Shown here in pieces: positions 29,124-29,221 of a DNA stretch of 29,221 nucleotides (positions are counted from its first letter, which is position 1; each line of letters opens with the position of its first letter). The notes below the pieces were generated by a model. That model was not told where the DNA came from. It did not search any database and saw only the letters and a program-made list of their open reading frames with translations. Origin of the DNA: a virus; IMG/VR virus record IMGVR_UViG_3300044612_001240, positions 1 to 29,221 of that record; one strand, given 5' to 3'. Made by a program: the position numbers and the translations under genes.

Positions 29124-29221
29124 TCAGCCTCGGAAGGCGCGGAGTTGGAAGCCGCCGGCGCCACCGATTGTGTAAGCGCCTAAGTATGCCTGCAGCCAGG
29201 GGTAGACGTCGAAGACATTGT
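29124..29221 (-). CDS. C-terminus of an upstream structural gene (partial)
   Basis: The minus-strand frame ending with TGA at 29126-29124 reads NVFDVYPWLQAYLGAYTIGG then AGGFQLRAFRG. Its 5' part is beyond the window. The end lies one base before the next ATG, as is usual in this module, so it is probably a connector or head-completion protein, but too little is visible to name it. Confidence 0.55.
   Translation of the reverse strand, partial: NVFDVYPWLQAYLGAYTIGGAGGFQLRAFRG

Noticed and set aside
1-29221. CRISPR array, reverse transcriptase/diversity-generating element, IS ends or transposase
   Set aside because: No regularly spaced 25-40 bp repeats, no RT or transposase motifs, and no terminal inverted repeats with a transposase were seen.
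1-29221. HIP1 (GCGATCGC) as a cyanobacterial marker
   Set aside because: Several near matches (for example at 10558, 18047, 19876) but no complete octamer was found by eye, so it gives no support for the host call.

Overview
This window is a phage or prophage segment. It carries a complete lambda-like long-tail module, a lysis cassette, a tyrosine integrase and a replication module, so it comes from a temperate siphovirus. There are no cellular housekeeping genes, tRNAs or rRNAs. The capsid, portal and terminase genes would lie beyond the right edge. Several proteins look, from memory, like those of phages of picocyanobacteria (Synechococcus/Cyanobium): the Gly-rich tail-tip protein with an intein-like insert, the 46-aa membrane peptide, the 45-aa basic peptide ending RGQGR, and the fibre N-terminus. 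The host assignment is therefore an inference. The cyanobacterial HIP1 octamer was not seen.

Layout. (1) 1-942, minus strand: a possible gene start at the left edge, a strong terminator, a small Cys-rich protein and a probable ssDNA-binding protein. (2) 1050-10548, plus strand: the early/replication region. It has a primase-helicase whose 3' end carries an iteron cluster (candidate replication origin), a run of small overlapping genes (HTH, two ribbon-helix-helix-like proteins, zinc ribbon, DUF3310), a dCTP deaminase-like enzyme and a family A DNA polymerase. (3) 10545-14700, minus strand: a two-domain endolysin, a holin-like peptide with an apparent -1 frameshift extension, an HNH nuclease on the opposite strand, small membrane/coiled-coil genes, and the integrase flanked by inverted repeats. 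(4) 14827-29221, minus strand: the tail module. In transcription order it holds connector/completion proteins, tail terminator, major tail protein, terminator, tail chaperones G/G-T, tape measure, M, L, K, I and J equivalents, and an S74-type fibre.

How it works together. The primase-helicase, polymerase, dCTP deaminase-like enzyme and ssDNA-binding protein form the replication set. The primase gene probably contains its own origin, as lambda O does. The tail genes are packed with overlapping start and stop codons and follow the lambda order. The lysis cassette couples a short membrane peptide, by frameshift and an ATGA overlap, to the lysin. The integrase provides lysogeny.

Less expected signals are: the 10-bp phased iterons inside the primase gene; the A_AAA_AAG frameshift in the lysis cassette; an intein-like domain ending in His-Asn-Ala near the start of J; and a 7-mer (GCTCCAG) seen about 30 times on the plus strand and about 10 times on the minus strand whichever way the genes run.
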